A program made the translations under genes and the position numbers. DNA of 50,291 bases from Limnochordia bacterium (lineage in GTDB: Bacteria; Bacillota; Limnochordia; Darwinibacteriales; DTU012): the NCBI GenBank assembly GCA_007116145.1, contig SKJB01000067.1, positions 1 through 50,291 of the forward strand, written 5' to 3'. The notes under the pieces are model-generated. The model worked only from the letters and a program-made list of their open reading frames with translations, made no database searches and had not been told where the DNA came from. Below, in pieces: positions 35,381-44,667 of the stretch (positions are counted from its first letter, which is position 1; each line of letters opens with the position of its first letter).

Positions 35381-35456
35381 GGGCGAATAGCTCAGCTGGG
35401 AGAGCACCTGCCTTACAAGCAGGGGGTCACAGGTTCGAGCCCTGTTTCGCCCACCA
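35381..35456 (+). tRNA. tRNA-Val (anticodon TAC)
   Basis: Acceptor GGGCGAA pairs with TTCGCCC. The anticodon stem CCTGC/GCAGG encloses CTTACAA, giving TAC. D arm AGCTCAGCTGGGAGAGC and T arm GGTTCGAGCC are canonical; CCA is encoded. Confidence 0.97.
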
Positions 35457-35466
35457 GAAAATAATT

Positions 35467-35497
35467 AACCTCCGGTACTTAGTGCCAGAGGTTTTTT
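35467..35497 (+). terminator. Rho-independent terminator after tRNA-Val
   Basis: AACCTC/GAGGTT with inner GGTAC/GTGCC forms the stem, followed by six T residues. It faces the end of the convergent ytvI gene. Confidence 0.85.
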
Positions 35498-35510
35498 GCT
35501 GTGCTCTTTT

Positions 35511-36578
35511 TTAATTATTGGCCGTCTGAATTTCATCAGCTGTAAAAAGAATCGCTTTGGTAGTGATAACCACTAAGGGTCCAATCACAAAACCAAAGAC
35601 ACCGAAGAGACGAACGCCGACAAATAGCGAAAACAGAGCCAACAAGGGATGAACTCCGATGCGATCTCCAACTAATTTTGGTTCGAGTATCTGTCTGACA
35701 GTAAAAATTAGTGCGTACGTGATCAAGAATCCGATAGCGAGTGAGTAATCTCCATTTGTAAAGGACCAAACCGCCCAAGGTAAGAAAACCAAAGAGGGTC
35801 CAATTGCTGGAATAAAATCAAGAATGAAAATGAGAATGGCTAGAAACCAAACATAAGGAGCTTGTAGGATTAAAAAACCGGTAGTGGCAATTGTTGCTGT
35901 GATTGTCACAATAATGAGTTGTGCACGAATGTAACCCATGGCACCGCTGAGTATACCGTTGCGGACACGGAGCAATCTTTGATGCGCTTCACTTGGAAAC
36001 AAGCCCAGTAAACTCGTTTGAATTCGTTCTTTATCCTTACTCATAAAAAATGTAGCTAAAAATGTGACGATGGTATAAATCAAGATACGTGGAATGTCTT
36101 TTACTAGGTTGACCACGATGCTCAAAAGGTTTTGTCCGGTATCGGCAATGAATTGATTTACATCTTTCACACTGTCTTCGATAACCCGAAATAGATTCGG
36201 TGGAATGTGTTCTTGTAATTTCTGGTAGGATTGCACCCAAGATTCGAATTGTTTAACCTCGAGTAGTGAAAATCCATATCCTGAGGTTGTAAGGGTTTGT
36301 AATTCATTCCACGCATGTAAGAGTACAGTCACACCAGCAATTACGATTATGGAAAACAGGGCAATTAAAACAAAAAAAACGGCGATCGTCCGATTAATTC
36401 GCAGCTTCTCTTGTATATAGGAAACGGCGGGATCAATCATCGCTGCTAATCCAGTTCCAATCACAAAGGGTGCTGTATAGGGCATGATCAGGCGGGTAAA
36501 GGCCACAGCAAAGAGGCCCATCCCTAGGATGTAATACACAATTTTTGGAATCTTAGTTAAAATAGTGTTTGCGGTCAA
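35511..36578 (-). CDS. ytvI: AI-2E-family membrane protein, YtvI type
   Basis: This belongs to the AI-2 exporter/UPF0118 permease superfamily, in the branch annotated as sporulation membrane protein YtvI. Eight or so hydrophobic helices are visible. The typical C-terminal signatures are FIPAIGPSLVFLPWAVW, RQILEPKLVGDRIGVHPLLALFSLFVG and GFVIGPLVV. Length is 355 aa. The start is TTG with AAGGAGAG about 6 bases upstream. Its transported solute and its sporulation role are not shown here. It is divergent from the glucan operon across a short tandem repeat. Confidence 0.82.
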   Translation of the reverse strand: MTANTILTKIPKIVYYILGMGLFAVAFTRLIMPYTAPFVIGTGLAAMIDPAVSYIQEKLRINRTIAVFFVLIALFSIIVIAGVTVLLHAWNELQTLTTSGYGFSLLEVKQFESWVQSYQKLQEHIPPNLFRVIEDSVKDVNQFIADTGQNLLSIVVNLVKDIPRILIYTIVTFLATFFMSKDKERIQTSLLGLFPSEAHQRLLRVRNGILSGAMGYIRAQLIIVTITATIATTGFLILQAPYVWFLAILIFILDFIPAIGPSLVFLPWAVWSFTNGDYSLAIGFLITYALIFTVRQILEPKLVGDRIGVHPLLALFSLFVGVRLFGVFGFVIGPLVVITTKAILFTADEIQTANN

Positions 36579-36615
36579 TCTGCTCTCTCCTTCGATGCAA
36601 CATAAAACTAGCTAT

Positions 36616-36669
36616 GTAACAGTAACAGTAACAGTAACAGTAACAGTAACAGTATCAGTATCAGTATAA
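36616..36669. repeat. Hexanucleotide tandem repeat (GTAACA)6(GTATCA)2GTATAA
   Basis: Six exact GTAACA units run from 36616 to 36651, followed by two GTATCA and one GTATAA. The array lies 40-90 bases upstream of ytvI and about 100-150 bases upstream of the glucan operon, so a change of copy number could alter promoter spacing on either side. Confidence 0.95.
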
Positions 36670-36766
36670 CATAAAGTAGTGTGGAAAGACTAGGCAAAGA
36701 TTACCACATAAAATCATGTAGTTTGGGAAAAGCTGTATCAGTAGATACATATAGGTGGTGAAGTTG

Positions 36767-38071
36767 ATGAAAGTTTTAGAGTTATCGTGGGAATATCCAC
36801 CAAAGGTGATTGGTGGACTAGCGAGAGCTGTTGCTGACTTGTCGGAGACCTTGGCAATCCAGGGGCATGACGTACGTGTGCTCTCTAGTGACTATCCAGA
36901 CGTGGTTAATTATGAGGTCCGAAATGGTGTTCAAGTTTACCGGGTGAATTCCCATTATCCACATCCTTTAAATTTTTTAGACTCGGTTTTATATTTAAAT
37001 TTCCATTTAATTGAAAAAGCAAATCAACTTTGGAATGAAGGTTGGCACTGGGATGTGATTCACGCCCATGACTGGCTTGTTGGGCACGCAGCAAAAGTAC
37101 TAAAACACAGTAGTCAAAAACCAATGATTGCCACTATCCATGCAACAGAGTGGGGGCGTAATAATGGATTGCATAGCGATATGCAAAGACATATTAGTGA
37201 TATCGAATGGTGGTTGACTTATGAAGCGTATGCTGTGATTTGTTGTAGTCATTATATGGTCCGTGAACTACAACGCATTTTTCAGGTTCCTAAAGATAAG
37301 TTGTACATGATTCCCAATGGGGTCAAAGTAGAAATGTTTAGTGAACATCATCCAAACCTTCAGGAATTTCGTGGGAGCCATGCCCATCCCGATGAGCAAA
37401 TTATTTACTATGTGGGGCGCTTGGTTCATGAAAAAGGGGTACAAGTATTACTAGATGCTGTGCCGAAGGTTTTGGCTCGTATGCCTAAAACTAAGTTCGT
37501 GATTTCTGGTAAGGGTCCAGGAGAAAGAGAACTCCACCAGCGAGCGGCCCAATTAGGAGTAGCGAATCGGATCCACTTTACGGGTTTTATTGATGATGTT
37601 ACGCGTAACAGTCTCTATCGCGTGGCTGATGTTGCTGTTTTCCCCAGCCTATACGAACCATTTGGTATTGTTGCTTTAGAGGCTATGGCTGCGCAAGTAT
37701 CTTTGGTCGTTAGTGATATTGGTGGGTTTGCGGAGATCATCGCGCATGGCAAGAATGGAATGACTAGTTATGCTGGAAATAGCCAGTCTCTTGCAGATAA
37801 TATTGTCACACTGCTCCAAGCACCAGAATTTGCCAAGAAACTTCGCTACCAAGCGTACCAGGATATCCTTAATAAGTATCAACTGTCTAAAATAGCGGAA
37901 CAAACAGCCCAGGTTTATCAAGCGATGAGCGGTAGACATGGTGACAATGATTCGCGCGATCTCCTGAGTCGCATGAAAAGTGTAGTCTTGCATGGGCGCT
38001 ACCAAGAAACACAGGACCTTAATGCCGTCACATCCACAGTAACTAAAAGCTCTCGAAAGGAGGAAGAATGA
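36767..38071 (+). CDS. GT4 glycosyltransferase, glycogen-synthase-like
   Basis: A GT-B-fold transferase. The N-terminal KVLELSWEYPPKVIGGLARA is the acceptor/glycine loop, close to starch/glycogen synthase-like GT4 enzymes. The C-terminal nucleotide-sugar half has YYVGRLVHEKGVQVL and the catalytic EPFGIVALEAMA (EX7E). Length is 434 aa. I chose the ATG at 36767 because AGGTGGTG lies 6 bases upstream, over an in-frame GTG at 36755. It heads the run with the nucleotidyltransferase, DUF4912, GH57 and phosphorylase genes, which points to alpha-glucan synthesis. The sugar donor is not known. Confidence 0.85.
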   Translation: MKVLELSWEYPPKVIGGLARAVADLSETLAIQGHDVRVLSSDYPDVVNYEVRNGVQVYRVNSHYPHPLNFLDSVLYLNFHLIEKANQLWNEGWHWDVIHAHDWLVGHAAKVLKHSSQKPMIATIHATEWGRNNGLHSDMQRHISDIEWWLTYEAYAVICCSHYMVRELQRIFQVPKDKLYMIPNGVKVEMFSEHHPNLQEFRGSHAHPDEQIIYYVGRLVHEKGVQVLLDAVPKVLARMPKTKFVISGKGPGERELHQRAAQLGVANRIHFTGFIDDVTRNSLYRVADVAVFPSLYEPFGIVALEAMAAQVSLVVSDIGGFAEIIAHGKNGMTSYAGNSQSLADNIVTLLQAPEFAKKLRYQAYQDILNKYQLSKIAEQTAQVYQAMSGRHGDNDSRDLLSRMKSVVLHGRYQETQDLNAVTSTVTKSSRKEEE

Positions 38072-40470
38072 TGAAAGCGGTAATCATGGCTGGTGGCGAA
38101 GGCACTCGTTTGCGTCCTTTAACATGTAAGATACCAAAACCGATGGTGCCAGTCGTAAACCGGCCGATGATGGAACATATTCTAAATCTATTAAAGCGCC
38201 ATCAGATAACGGAAATTGCTAATACGCTTTGGTATCTTCCAGATCACATTCGTGATTATTTCGGTGATGGCGAACAGTGGAATGTCAATATGGAATACTT
38301 TGTGGAAGAGAAGCCGCTTGGTACAGCGGGAAGTGTAAAGAATGCCCAAGACTTCCTAACAGAACCCTTCGTGGTCGTTAGTGGTGACTCTCTCACGGAT
38401 ATTGATTTATCAGCTGCTATTCGTTTTCATCAGCAAAAAGGATCATTAGCCACAATCGTATTGACAAAGGTTGATAATCCACTGAGTTACGGGGTGGTAA
38501 TCACTGCAGGTGACGGTAAGATCACGAAATTTTTAGAGAAACCTGGCTGGAGTCAAGTCTTTAGTGATACTGTAAATACAGGGATATATATATTAGAGCC
38601 AGAAGTGTTAGCAAAAATTGCGTTTAATGAAAAGTATGATTTTAGTCAGGACCTCTTTCCGCGTTTGCTAGCGGAGCAAGCGCCATTATATGGTTACATT
38701 GCGGAGGGGTATTGGTCTGATGTGGGAAATCTAGATGTGTATCGCAGATCGCAGCAAGATTGTCTTGATGGTAAGCTCTGGATTGAAATGCCAGTTCCTG
38801 TAAGAACTGGTGTTTGGATTGAAGATGGAGCTAGAATTGCCGCCGATGCAGTACTGGAAGGTCCAGTATATATCGGACGAGAAAGCAAGGTGTCTGACGG
38901 GGCCTATGTCGGACCTTATACGATTGTTGGAGATCATGGATATATAGCCGCTGGGGCTAGTCTAAAACGAAGCACTCTCTGGAATGGAGTTAACGTAGGC
39001 AAAGAATCCCAGATTCGCGGTACAATCCTTACTAGTCAAGTATTTTTAGAGGATAAAGTGAAAACGTTTGAGGGTGCAGTCATAGGCGAAAAAACGCGAA
39101 TTGGTCTACAAACAATGATTTCGCCTAATGTAAAGGTTTGGCCTGGTAAACAGGTTATTAGTGGGTCAACACTTAATCAAGCTTTAGTGTGGGGCCATCA
39201 GGAAGATCCAGCCATTTTCACTGAGACAGGTATGCGAGGCGATATTCGTGGCCTGCTAACGCCCGAGATGATTACGAAGATAGGGTTAGCCTATGGGGCT
39301 TGGGTGGGGTGTGGTAAAAACTTATTAGTGACAGCTGATGGTAGTAAAATTGGCAGGATCACAAAACGATCCTTGACAGCAGGATTACTTAGTGCAGGGG
39401 TTCATGTGCTTGACGGGGGGACTGTGTCAGGAAATTTGACTCGCTATGGAGTGGCCTATCTACAGGCTAATGGTGCTCTCCATTGTCACCAGGTAACCGA
39501 TCAAGAGAACCAGATTAACATTCAGGCTTGGGACAAGGACGGGTATTGGCTCGCGAAGGGTGATCAACGAAAAATAGAGAATTTATTCTGGCGTGACGAT
39601 TTCCCGCGACCGTCTTGTGAGGATTTAGGTGAATTATCGTATGTTCCGAGCCTTGTTAAACAATATGTAGCTAGTGTTGTAGAGTTATACAGTAACCGAT
39701 TGACTGGTCTAGCAGTTGGTCTTACATCCGATGCTTCATCCCCGTTGCAGGAAGGCGGACTCGCAGCTTTAGTCCTGGATTTTCTCGAAAAAGCAGGATG
39801 CAGTGTAAGTGAGGATGCTAGCAGTGTTCAGATTCTTATTGACGGTGATCGCTGGTCTATTAAGGATGAACGTGACGAGGAGTTAAATGAAGATCATTGG
39901 TGGGAGCTGTATTCACAAGTACTAGCTCGGCGGCAAACAGGAGATATTGCTGTACCAATAGATGTGTCGCATCATATTTCCCAAAGTGCTAAAGCAAAAA
40001 AACTAGGTGTTCATTGGACGAAAAAAGATCAGCGGGCTTGGATGGAAATCGCTTCAGAGTTAGGAAATACTGTATCTTATGACGGTCACAAAGGAGAGTT
40101 TTTCCCCTATATAGAGCCACTCATTAGTATTGCAGAAATCCTCAGCTTTCTCAAAGAGACAGGGCAACCGTTGCATAGCCTCCGGAGCACTGTTGCGAGT
40201 ACGCGTTTAGATAAAACTGTTTTCTGTCCTTGGAAGGATAAGGGACGGGTGATGCGTACCCTGATGAATTCAGCAGATGTAACAAAGAGTAGTTTTGTGG
40301 ATGGATTAAAGCATCATACGGCAAGTGGTTGGGCATTAGTCATACCTGATGGCGATAATCCTGTATTTAACATTTCAACGGAAGCAGAGACCGTGGAAGA
40401 AGCTAATCATTTGGCAGACTATTATACAAAGACCATTGAGAATATACTTCAAGGGGAGGGAGCTCATTGA
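38071..40470 (+). CDS. Nucleotidyltransferase fused to a degenerate phosphomannomutase
   Basis: Residues 1-235 are a sugar-1-phosphate nucleotidyltransferase (MAGGEGTRLRPLTCKIPKPM, then GDSLTDID and VNTGIYILEP). Residues ~250-370 are left-handed beta-helix hexapeptide repeats. From ~385 it is a phosphohexomutase-like chain, but the active-site TASHNP serine loop reads LQANGALHCHQV, and the C-terminal RPSGTEP phosphate loop reads IPDGDNP, so mutase activity should be lost. IDGDRW keeps part of the metal loop. Length is 799 aa. The ATG overlaps the upstream stop (TGATG), with AAAGGAGG 7 bases before. It probably makes a nucleotide sugar for the neighbouring transferase, with the dead domain as regulator. 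Confidence 0.85.
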   Translation: MKAVIMAGGEGTRLRPLTCKIPKPMVPVVNRPMMEHILNLLKRHQITEIANTLWYLPDHIRDYFGDGEQWNVNMEYFVEEKPLGTAGSVKNAQDFLTEPFVVVSGDSLTDIDLSAAIRFHQQKGSLATIVLTKVDNPLSYGVVITAGDGKITKFLEKPGWSQVFSDTVNTGIYILEPEVLAKIAFNEKYDFSQDLFPRLLAEQAPLYGYIAEGYWSDVGNLDVYRRSQQDCLDGKLWIEMPVPVRTGVWIEDGARIAADAVLEGPVYIGRESKVSDGAYVGPYTIVGDHGYIAAGASLKRSTLWNGVNVGKESQIRGTILTSQVFLEDKVKTFEGAVIGEKTRIGLQTMISPNVKVWPGKQVISGSTLNQALVWGHQEDPAIFTETGMRGDIRGLLTPEMITKIGLAYGAWVGCGKNLLVTADGSKIGRITKRSLTAGLLSAGVHVLDGGTVSGNLTRYGVAYLQANGALHCHQVTDQENQINIQAWDKDGYWLAKGDQRKIENLFWRDDFPRPSCEDLGELSYVPSLVKQYVASVVELYSNRLTGLAVGLTSDASSPLQEGGLAALVLDFLEKAGCSVSEDASSVQILIDGDRWSIKDERDEELNEDHWWELYSQVLARRQTGDIAVPIDVSHHISQSAKAKKLGVHWTKKDQRAWMEIASELGNTVSYDGHKGEFFPYIEPLISIAEILSFLKETGQPLHSLRSTVASTRLDKTVFCPWKDKGRVMRTLMNSADVTKSSFVDGLKHHTASGWALVIPDGDNPVFNISTEAETVEEANHLADYYTKTIENILQGEGAH

Positions 40471-41192
40471 GTGAGCCAATACCATTTGTTCAGAGAATTC
40501 CTGATTTACCAATAGCATATGGCAAATCTCGTTTGATCTGTCTGGTGAAGAACTTGAACTGGGTGTATGTTTTTTGGGAATTGTTACCAGAGCAAGTAGT
40601 TAATGCCTATGCACAACTTGGTCAATTGTCCCAATGTCGTAAGATTCTCCGAGTACACAAGGGTGAAGCCGGAAAGCAAGAAGCTATTGCAGACATCACA
40701 GTTGATCATGATGTGGGATCGCACTATTTATACTTAGCAGATCCAGGCAAGCCCTATTGTATCGAATTTATGGTTACTGATGGTGATCGATTCATAAGTT
40801 TACGAACATCTAATTTTGTCGTTACTCCATTTGGCAAAGAGAGCGATGTACAAGATGAAGAATGGGCAACCATTGACGAACTATATGAGCGTTATAAATA
40901 TTCTCATTCTACACAGTCGTCACCTATGGTGTTCGATGCTGCGCAAAAAATCCAGCGAGAGAAGGATGAATTAGATTTAGAGGTTTACACCGAGTTAATC
41001 ATTCACGGCAAAGCGACTCCAGGAGCGAATGTCTTTATCCAGGGAGAACAAGTAGATACTAAGGATAACGGCTCATTCTCTCTGCGTTATAGTCTAGAGG
41101 AAGGGACATATGTTTATCCGATTAAGGCGGTAGCCGTTCACGAAAAAACTACAAGAACCATTGTCCCAGTGATAATGAGAGAAACTTACTAA
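40467..41192 (+). CDS. DUF4912 domain protein
   Basis: DUF4912 proteins are of unknown function and often sit beside GH57 glucan enzymes, as here. The N-terminal ~125 residues hold the aromatic motif NWVYVFWELLPEQ and the strand run SHYLYLADPGKPYCIEFMV. After a charged linker, a short C-terminal beta domain (about 172-240) looks like a carbohydrate- or Ig-type sandwich (LIIHGKATPGANVFIQGE). There is no signal peptide. The start is TTG with GGGGAGGG 6 bases upstream, overlapping the previous stop by four bases (TTGA). Length is 241 aa. Confidence 0.75.
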   Translation: MSEPIPFVQRIPDLPIAYGKSRLICLVKNLNWVYVFWELLPEQVVNAYAQLGQLSQCRKILRVHKGEAGKQEAIADITVDHDVGSHYLYLADPGKPYCIEFMVTDGDRFISLRTSNFVVTPFGKESDVQDEEWATIDELYERYKYSHSTQSSPMVFDAAQKIQREKDELDLEVYTELIIHGKATPGANVFIQGEQVDTKDNGSFSLRYSLEEGTYVYPIKAVAVHEKTTRTIVPVIMRETY

Positions 41193-41204
41193 GGGGGAAT
41201 GACA

Positions 41205-42815
41205 ATGAAACCAAAAGGGATGTTAGCTCTTGTTTTGCATGCCCACTTGCCGTATGTTCGTCACCCAGAATATCCGAATAGTATTGAGGAGCACTGGCTA
41301 TTTGAAGCCATGACGGAAACGTATATTCCGTTGCTACAAATGTTTGGACGTCTAGATCGCGATGGAGTGCCGGGTAAAATAACTATGTCACTAACGCCCA
41401 CGCTCGGTTCGATGCTACAGGATGAGTTGTTAATGAATCGTTATGATCAGTATTTGGATCGCATGATTGAATTGGCCCAAAAGGAATTAGAGAGAACACG
41501 TTGGCAAGCAGAGATTTTTCCACTAGCTCAAATGTATTATGCTTTATATAAAGATACCAAGCATGCTTTCGCCAACGAGTACCATCGGAATCTCGTCAAA
41601 GCATTTGGATTGTATCAGGCAAAAGGAAAAGTCGAAATTATTGCATCCTGTGCGACCCATGGATTTTTGCCACTTATGGATCAACCGCAAGCGATCGATG
41701 CCCAAATCGGAGTCGGTGTGGAATGGTATCGTCGACAGTTTCGTCAGGACCCTGTTGGATTTTGGTTGCCGGAGTGTGGGTATGCACTTGGGGTGGATAA
41801 AGCTTTGCAAAAGCACGGGGTTAGGTATGTGATTACGGATACGCACGGCGTGTTACATAGTATCCCAAAACCACGTTATTCTGTTTATGCTCCCATCTAT
41901 AGTCCTACGGGTGTAGGGTTCTTTGGGCGTGATATGGAGTCGTCGAAGCAGGTTTGGAGTGCAACAGAAGGCTATCCAGGAGATTTTGAATACCGCGACT
42001 TTTATCGCGATATTGGTTATGACTGTGAGTTTGACTATGTTAAACCATATTTACCTGGCGGGGTTCGGGGCAATACCGGCATTAAATACCACAGAATTAC
42101 CGGAAAAGACATGGAAAAGCAACCATACTCTCCTCATGCAGCCAGGGAAAAGGCAGCGCAGCATGGGGGAAACTTTATGTTTAATCGTGAAAAGCAAATA
42201 GAATTTTTGTGCAATCATATGGATCGTGAGCCGATTATTGTCGCTCCGTATGATGCAGAGTTGCTAGGACATTGGTGGTTCGAGGGTCCGCAATGGTTAG
42301 AATTCTTAATTCGTAAGCTAGCCTATGATCAACAGATAATTACTTTAGGCACTCCTGGGGAATACTTAGACCAATACCCGCAGAATCAGGTGGCACAACC
42401 ATCGATGTCTACCTGGGGAAATAATGGTTACAATGAAGTGTGGCTCGATGACTGTAATGATTGGATTTATCAACATCTCTCGCTAATTGCAGCCGAAATG
42501 GTACAATTAGGTACTATAGAAACTACGAATCAATTAATGCAACGGGCGTTAGCTCAGGCGGTTCGAGAGGTGTTGCTGGCCCAAAGTAGTGACTGGGCTT
42601 TTATTATTAAGGCAGGTACTATGGTCGATTATGCCACTTATCGCACCAAAGTACACGTAGCTAGGTTCTGGCAATTACATGATCAGATCCGAAAGGAAGC
42701 AATTGATGAAAAACAACTTGCAGAGATCGAAAGACAAGACAATATTTTTCCTGATTTAGATTATCGCGTGTATCGACAAGGTATAACTTTGGAGGCGATC
42801 GCACAAATTAGTTAA
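41205..42815 (+). CDS. GH57 (DUF1957) 1,4-alpha-glucan branching enzyme
   Basis: GH57 branching enzymes cut and re-join alpha-1,4 glucans as alpha-1,6 branches. Motif 1 is LVLHAHLPYVRHPE. The nucleophile Glu is in FWLPECGYALG (about residue 190), and the acid/base Asp in VAPYDAELLGHWWFEGPQWL. The C-terminal helical part with WAFIIKAG is typical of the DUF1957 group. Length 536 aa fits. I place the start at the ATG at 41205, 7 bases behind AAGGGGGA; the ATG at 41199 is too close to it. It is fourth in the glucan operon. Confidence 0.9.
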   Translation: MKPKGMLALVLHAHLPYVRHPEYPNSIEEHWLFEAMTETYIPLLQMFGRLDRDGVPGKITMSLTPTLGSMLQDELLMNRYDQYLDRMIELAQKELERTRWQAEIFPLAQMYYALYKDTKHAFANEYHRNLVKAFGLYQAKGKVEIIASCATHGFLPLMDQPQAIDAQIGVGVEWYRRQFRQDPVGFWLPECGYALGVDKALQKHGVRYVITDTHGVLHSIPKPRYSVYAPIYSPTGVGFFGRDMESSKQVWSATEGYPGDFEYRDFYRDIGYDCEFDYVKPYLPGGVRGNTGIKYHRITGKDMEKQPYSPHAAREKAAQHGGNFMFNREKQIEFLCNHMDREPIIVAPYDAELLGHWWFEGPQWLEFLIRKLAYDQQIITLGTPGEYLDQYPQNQVAQPSMSTWGNNGYNEVWLDDCNDWIYQHLSLIAAEMVQLGTIETTNQLMQRALAQAVREVLLAQSSDWAFIIKAGTMVDYATYRTKVHVARFWQLHDQIRKEAIDEKQLAEIERQDNIFPDLDYRVYRQGITLEAIAQIS

Positions 42816-42831
42816 AGAGGAGTGAATCTAA

Positions 42832-44562
42832 GTGGGAACCTATAACTATCGCAAGCCAAGAGTAGCTTACTTTTGTATGGAATTTGGTTTGGACGAGAGT
42901 TTTCCCATATATTCAGGTGGATTAGGTATCTTAGCTGGAGATCTAATCAAAGCAGCCCGTGATTTGGATGTACCCATGGTTGGCGTGGGTATTCTTTGGA
43001 AGGAAGGATACACAAGTCAATTTATTGATGAGAATACGAACCCATACGACTGTGCGCAGGAATATAGTCGAGATCATTTGATCGATACTGGGGTAACTGT
43101 AAATCTTAGTATCCGTGGAGAAGATGTGGTATGCAAGGTCTGGCTTACTGAAAAATATGGGAATGCTCCACTATATCTGTTAGATACTAATTTTCCTGGT
43201 AGTAAACATGGTTGGATGACACGGCAACTCTACCATGGACATGACCAAGATCGCGTGGCTTCAGAAATGATTCTCGGCATTGGTGGGGTTCGAGCACTAC
43301 GAGCTTTGGGTCTTGATATTGATATATATCACTTAAATGAAGGTCATGCAGTGTTTTCTGGTTTTGAGTTAATTCGTGAAAGTATGCAAAATGGCCTGCG
43401 GTTTAATGACGCCTGGGAAGAGACAAGACAACAGATAGTTTTCACCACGCATACCCCAGTGATGGCCGGTAATGAGGAGCATGATCACGGCCTTCTCCGA
43501 TTCATGGGTGCTTATAATGGCTTGCATTACGAGCAAGCTGTTGCCATCGGTGGTAATCCATTTAATATGACGGTAGCTGGTTTACGTTTAAGTAGTATCG
43601 CAAATGGCGTCTCACAGCTTCATGGTATGACGGCTCGATCTATGTGGCGAGGCAATGAGGGTACCTCACCGATTATCGGAATAACCAACGGAGTTCATCA
43701 AGGCACCTGGCAACATAAACAAATTAAGCAGATCCATAGCACCCAAGGAAATCTTTGGAAACCACACATGACGGCTAAAAAACAATTGATAAGTTATATA
43801 GAGGAAAGAACGGGAGTGCGACTCGACACAGAAAACCTTATCATTGGGTTTGCTAGACGGGCTGCCACATATAAGCGAACGGGGTTAGTGTTTAATCAAC
43901 CTGAGATCATCGAGCCACTACTAGAGGATCGAACGGTGCAATTAGTATTTTCTGGAAAGGCGCACCCGCAAGATGAAACGGGCAAACAAGTGATTCGTAA
44001 TCTCATAAAAATGGTGAAGAAGTTCCCTCAGAGCGTAGTTTTTCTTGAAAATTACAATATGGAAGTCGGTCGCTTACTAACCTCTGGTTGTGATGTTTGG
44101 CTAAACAACCCACAACGTCCGCTAGAAGCGTCAGGGACTTCGGGAATGAAGGCGGCATTAAATGGGGTTCTAAATTTCAGTGTCTTAGATGGTTGGTGGC
44201 CAGAAGGCTGTGTTCATGGTGAGAATGGCTGGCAAATCAGCGGGGGCTACGAAGGTCCAGAACAAACACGTGTTGACGCCTCAAATCTATATGAGACGTT
44301 ATTAAATGAAGTGCTTCCTACGTACTATGAGGATCGAAAAAAGTGGGTAGAGATGATGCGATCGAGTATCGACATGGCCCTCCATCGATTTACCTCTGCA
44401 CGGATGTTAACGGAGTATTACAACATCCTTTATCAACCGCCCACAACTTTACGAACAATTAAACATCAAATTATAACGACAAAGTCTGTTCAGGATGCGA
44501 ATTACCTAGGCAATTACCATTCCGCGACACGTCTAGAGTTGGAGGAATTACCGCAAATTTGA
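42832..44562 (+). CDS. glgP: Alpha-glucan phosphorylase (short GT35 type)
   Basis: It releases glucose-1-phosphate from alpha-glucan with PLP as cofactor. YFCMEFGLDESFPIYSGGLGILAGD is the N-terminal signature (given here in part). The PLP Lys lies in EASGTSGMKAALNGVLN (about residue 445), followed by SVLDGWWPEG. Length 576 aa is that of the short Thermus/archaeal type, which lacks the allosteric N-terminal extensions. The GTG start has AGAGGAG about 9 bases upstream. It is the last gene before a terminator, so the operon has both synthesis and breakdown functions. Confidence 0.92.
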   Translation: MGTYNYRKPRVAYFCMEFGLDESFPIYSGGLGILAGDLIKAARDLDVPMVGVGILWKEGYTSQFIDENTNPYDCAQEYSRDHLIDTGVTVNLSIRGEDVVCKVWLTEKYGNAPLYLLDTNFPGSKHGWMTRQLYHGHDQDRVASEMILGIGGVRALRALGLDIDIYHLNEGHAVFSGFELIRESMQNGLRFNDAWEETRQQIVFTTHTPVMAGNEEHDHGLLRFMGAYNGLHYEQAVAIGGNPFNMTVAGLRLSSIANGVSQLHGMTARSMWRGNEGTSPIIGITNGVHQGTWQHKQIKQIHSTQGNLWKPHMTAKKQLISYIEERTGVRLDTENLIIGFARRAATYKRTGLVFNQPEIIEPLLEDRTVQLVFSGKAHPQDETGKQVIRNLIKMVKKFPQSVVFLENYNMEVGRLLTSGCDVWLNNPQRPLEASGTSGMKAALNGVLNFSVLDGWWPEGCVHGENGWQISGGYEGPEQTRVDASNLYETLLNEVLPTYYEDRKKWVEMMRSSIDMALHRFTSARMLTEYYNILYQPPTTLRTIKHQIITTKSVQDANYLGNYHSATRLELEELPQI

Positions 44563-44567
44563 TACTC

Positions 44568-44592
44568 AGGCATCTGGCGACAGGTGCCTTTT
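44568..44592 (+). terminator. Terminator after the glucan operon
   Basis: AGGCATCTG pairs with CAGGTGCCT around a GCGA tetraloop, followed by TTTT. Confidence 0.75.
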
Positions 44593-44640
44593 GGTGTGCA
44601 GGGTTGCATCTCGTTAGGTGATGGTACCCTGAAGTAGAAA

Positions 44641-44665
44641 AACGACCCAGAATTACCGAGTCGTT
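44641..44665 (-). terminator. Terminator of the ppx gene (minus strand)
   Basis: On the minus strand AACGAC pairs with GTCGTT and runs into TTTTTC, just after the stop of the Ppx/GppA gene. Confidence 0.7.
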
Positions 44666-44667
44666 TC

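Noticed and set aside
36616-36669. CRISPR array
   Set aside because: The units are 6 bases with no spacers. It is a simple tandem repeat, and no cas genes are present.
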